Below are positions 63,836 through 64,000 of a stretch of DNA of 64,000 bases, piece by piece. The notes under the pieces are model-generated. The model did not search any database. It was given only the letters and a program-made list of their open reading frames with translations, and was not told where the DNA came from. Source of the stretch: Synechococcus sp. JA-2-3B'a(2-13) (GTDB taxonomy: Bacteria > Cyanobacteriota > Cyanobacteriia > Thermostichales > Thermostichaceae); the NCBI RefSeq assembly GCF_000013225.1, contig NC_007776.1:329277-393276 (forward strand), written 5' to 3'. Each line of letters begins with the position of its first letter. Position 1 is the first letter of the stretch. Both the position numbers and the translations under genes were made by a program.

Positions 63836-64000
63836 CTAAATGCACCGGACACCAAGGCAATAGCGCTGTCGCCGTGATCCCTCAATAAGGTCTCTATCTG
63901 CCGCTCGCGTCAGCAGGGCAGCGTTTTTTCCGGCTTGGCAGCTTGCCCAAGTTGGGTATAATCAATGCCTAATCAGAGATCGACGGCAGTTGGGAAGGGA

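Overview
The window looks like chromosome of a unicellular cyanobacterium, most likely the hot-spring Synechococcus A/B-prime lineage (the JA-3-3Ab type). The evidence is a photosystem II D1 gene (psbA), cyanobacterial minCDE, a CRR6-type NDH-1 assembly factor, a DUF512/TIGR03279 radical-SAM-like protein, a CruA-type lycopene cyclase candidate, cobalamin genes, and very heavy use of the palindrome GGGATCCC in place of the usual cyanobacterial HIP1 octamer GCGATCGC. The lineage is inferred from memory of these genomes, not from a search.

Layout. 0-8.4 kb: a DUF2993 fragment, a 17-residue-repeat protein, an M48 peptidase, minCDE, a CPA1 antiporter, a GGCT-fold protein and plsY. 8.5-16.3 kb: gyrB, rimM, a band-7 protein, a thioredoxin-reductase-like flavoprotein, a NodB deacetylase, leuC and an initiator tRNA. 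16.3-18.6 kb: xdhC cut in two by a TnpB-type insertion element. 18.7-28.6 kb: a serine hydrolase, a LysR regulator, a TrpD-like protein, DUF4912, GT9, an EamA transporter and a GldA-like dehydrogenase. 28.8-29.5 kb: a TerB-like gene cut by a 228-bp internally deleted copy of the same element. 29.5-39.8 kb: an aminotransferase, a membrane protein, pyrF, DUF6464, pgeF, DUF3119, an FHA-GGDEF protein, gcvH, an epoxide-hydrolase-like protein and gpsA. 40-42.1 kb: a response regulator, a second TnpB element and an orphan receiver-domain tail. 42.2-55 kb: small proteins, a class II aldolase, murI, an AMIN-amidase, a membrane HEFGH protein, cbiT, menG, cobU, a CRR6-like gene and a BioD-like gene. 55-64 kb: psbA, UPF0182, DUF512, DUF2103, mobA and the lycopene-cyclase candidate.

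Most genes are housekeeping and stand alone or in short co-oriented pairs. Tight coupling is seen for minC-minD, pyrF-DUF6464, crr6-bioD-like and DUF512-UPF0182. The noteworthy layer is mobile and repetitive DNA: (1) two copies of one IS200/IS605-type element, one with tnpB and one without, each inserted just 3' of TCAGC in a gene whose frame is exactly restored by removing the element; (2) a second tnpB whose RuvC-III segment carries three in-frame 8-residue repeats; (3) a family of short GC-rich repeats in many intergenic regions and, in frame, inside many proteins; (4) a 283-bp element in near-identical inverted copies plus a third, diverged copy that keeps its hairpins although the stem bases differ; (5) a 118-bp tandem repeat next to menG. 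No CRISPR array, rRNA or prophage was seen.
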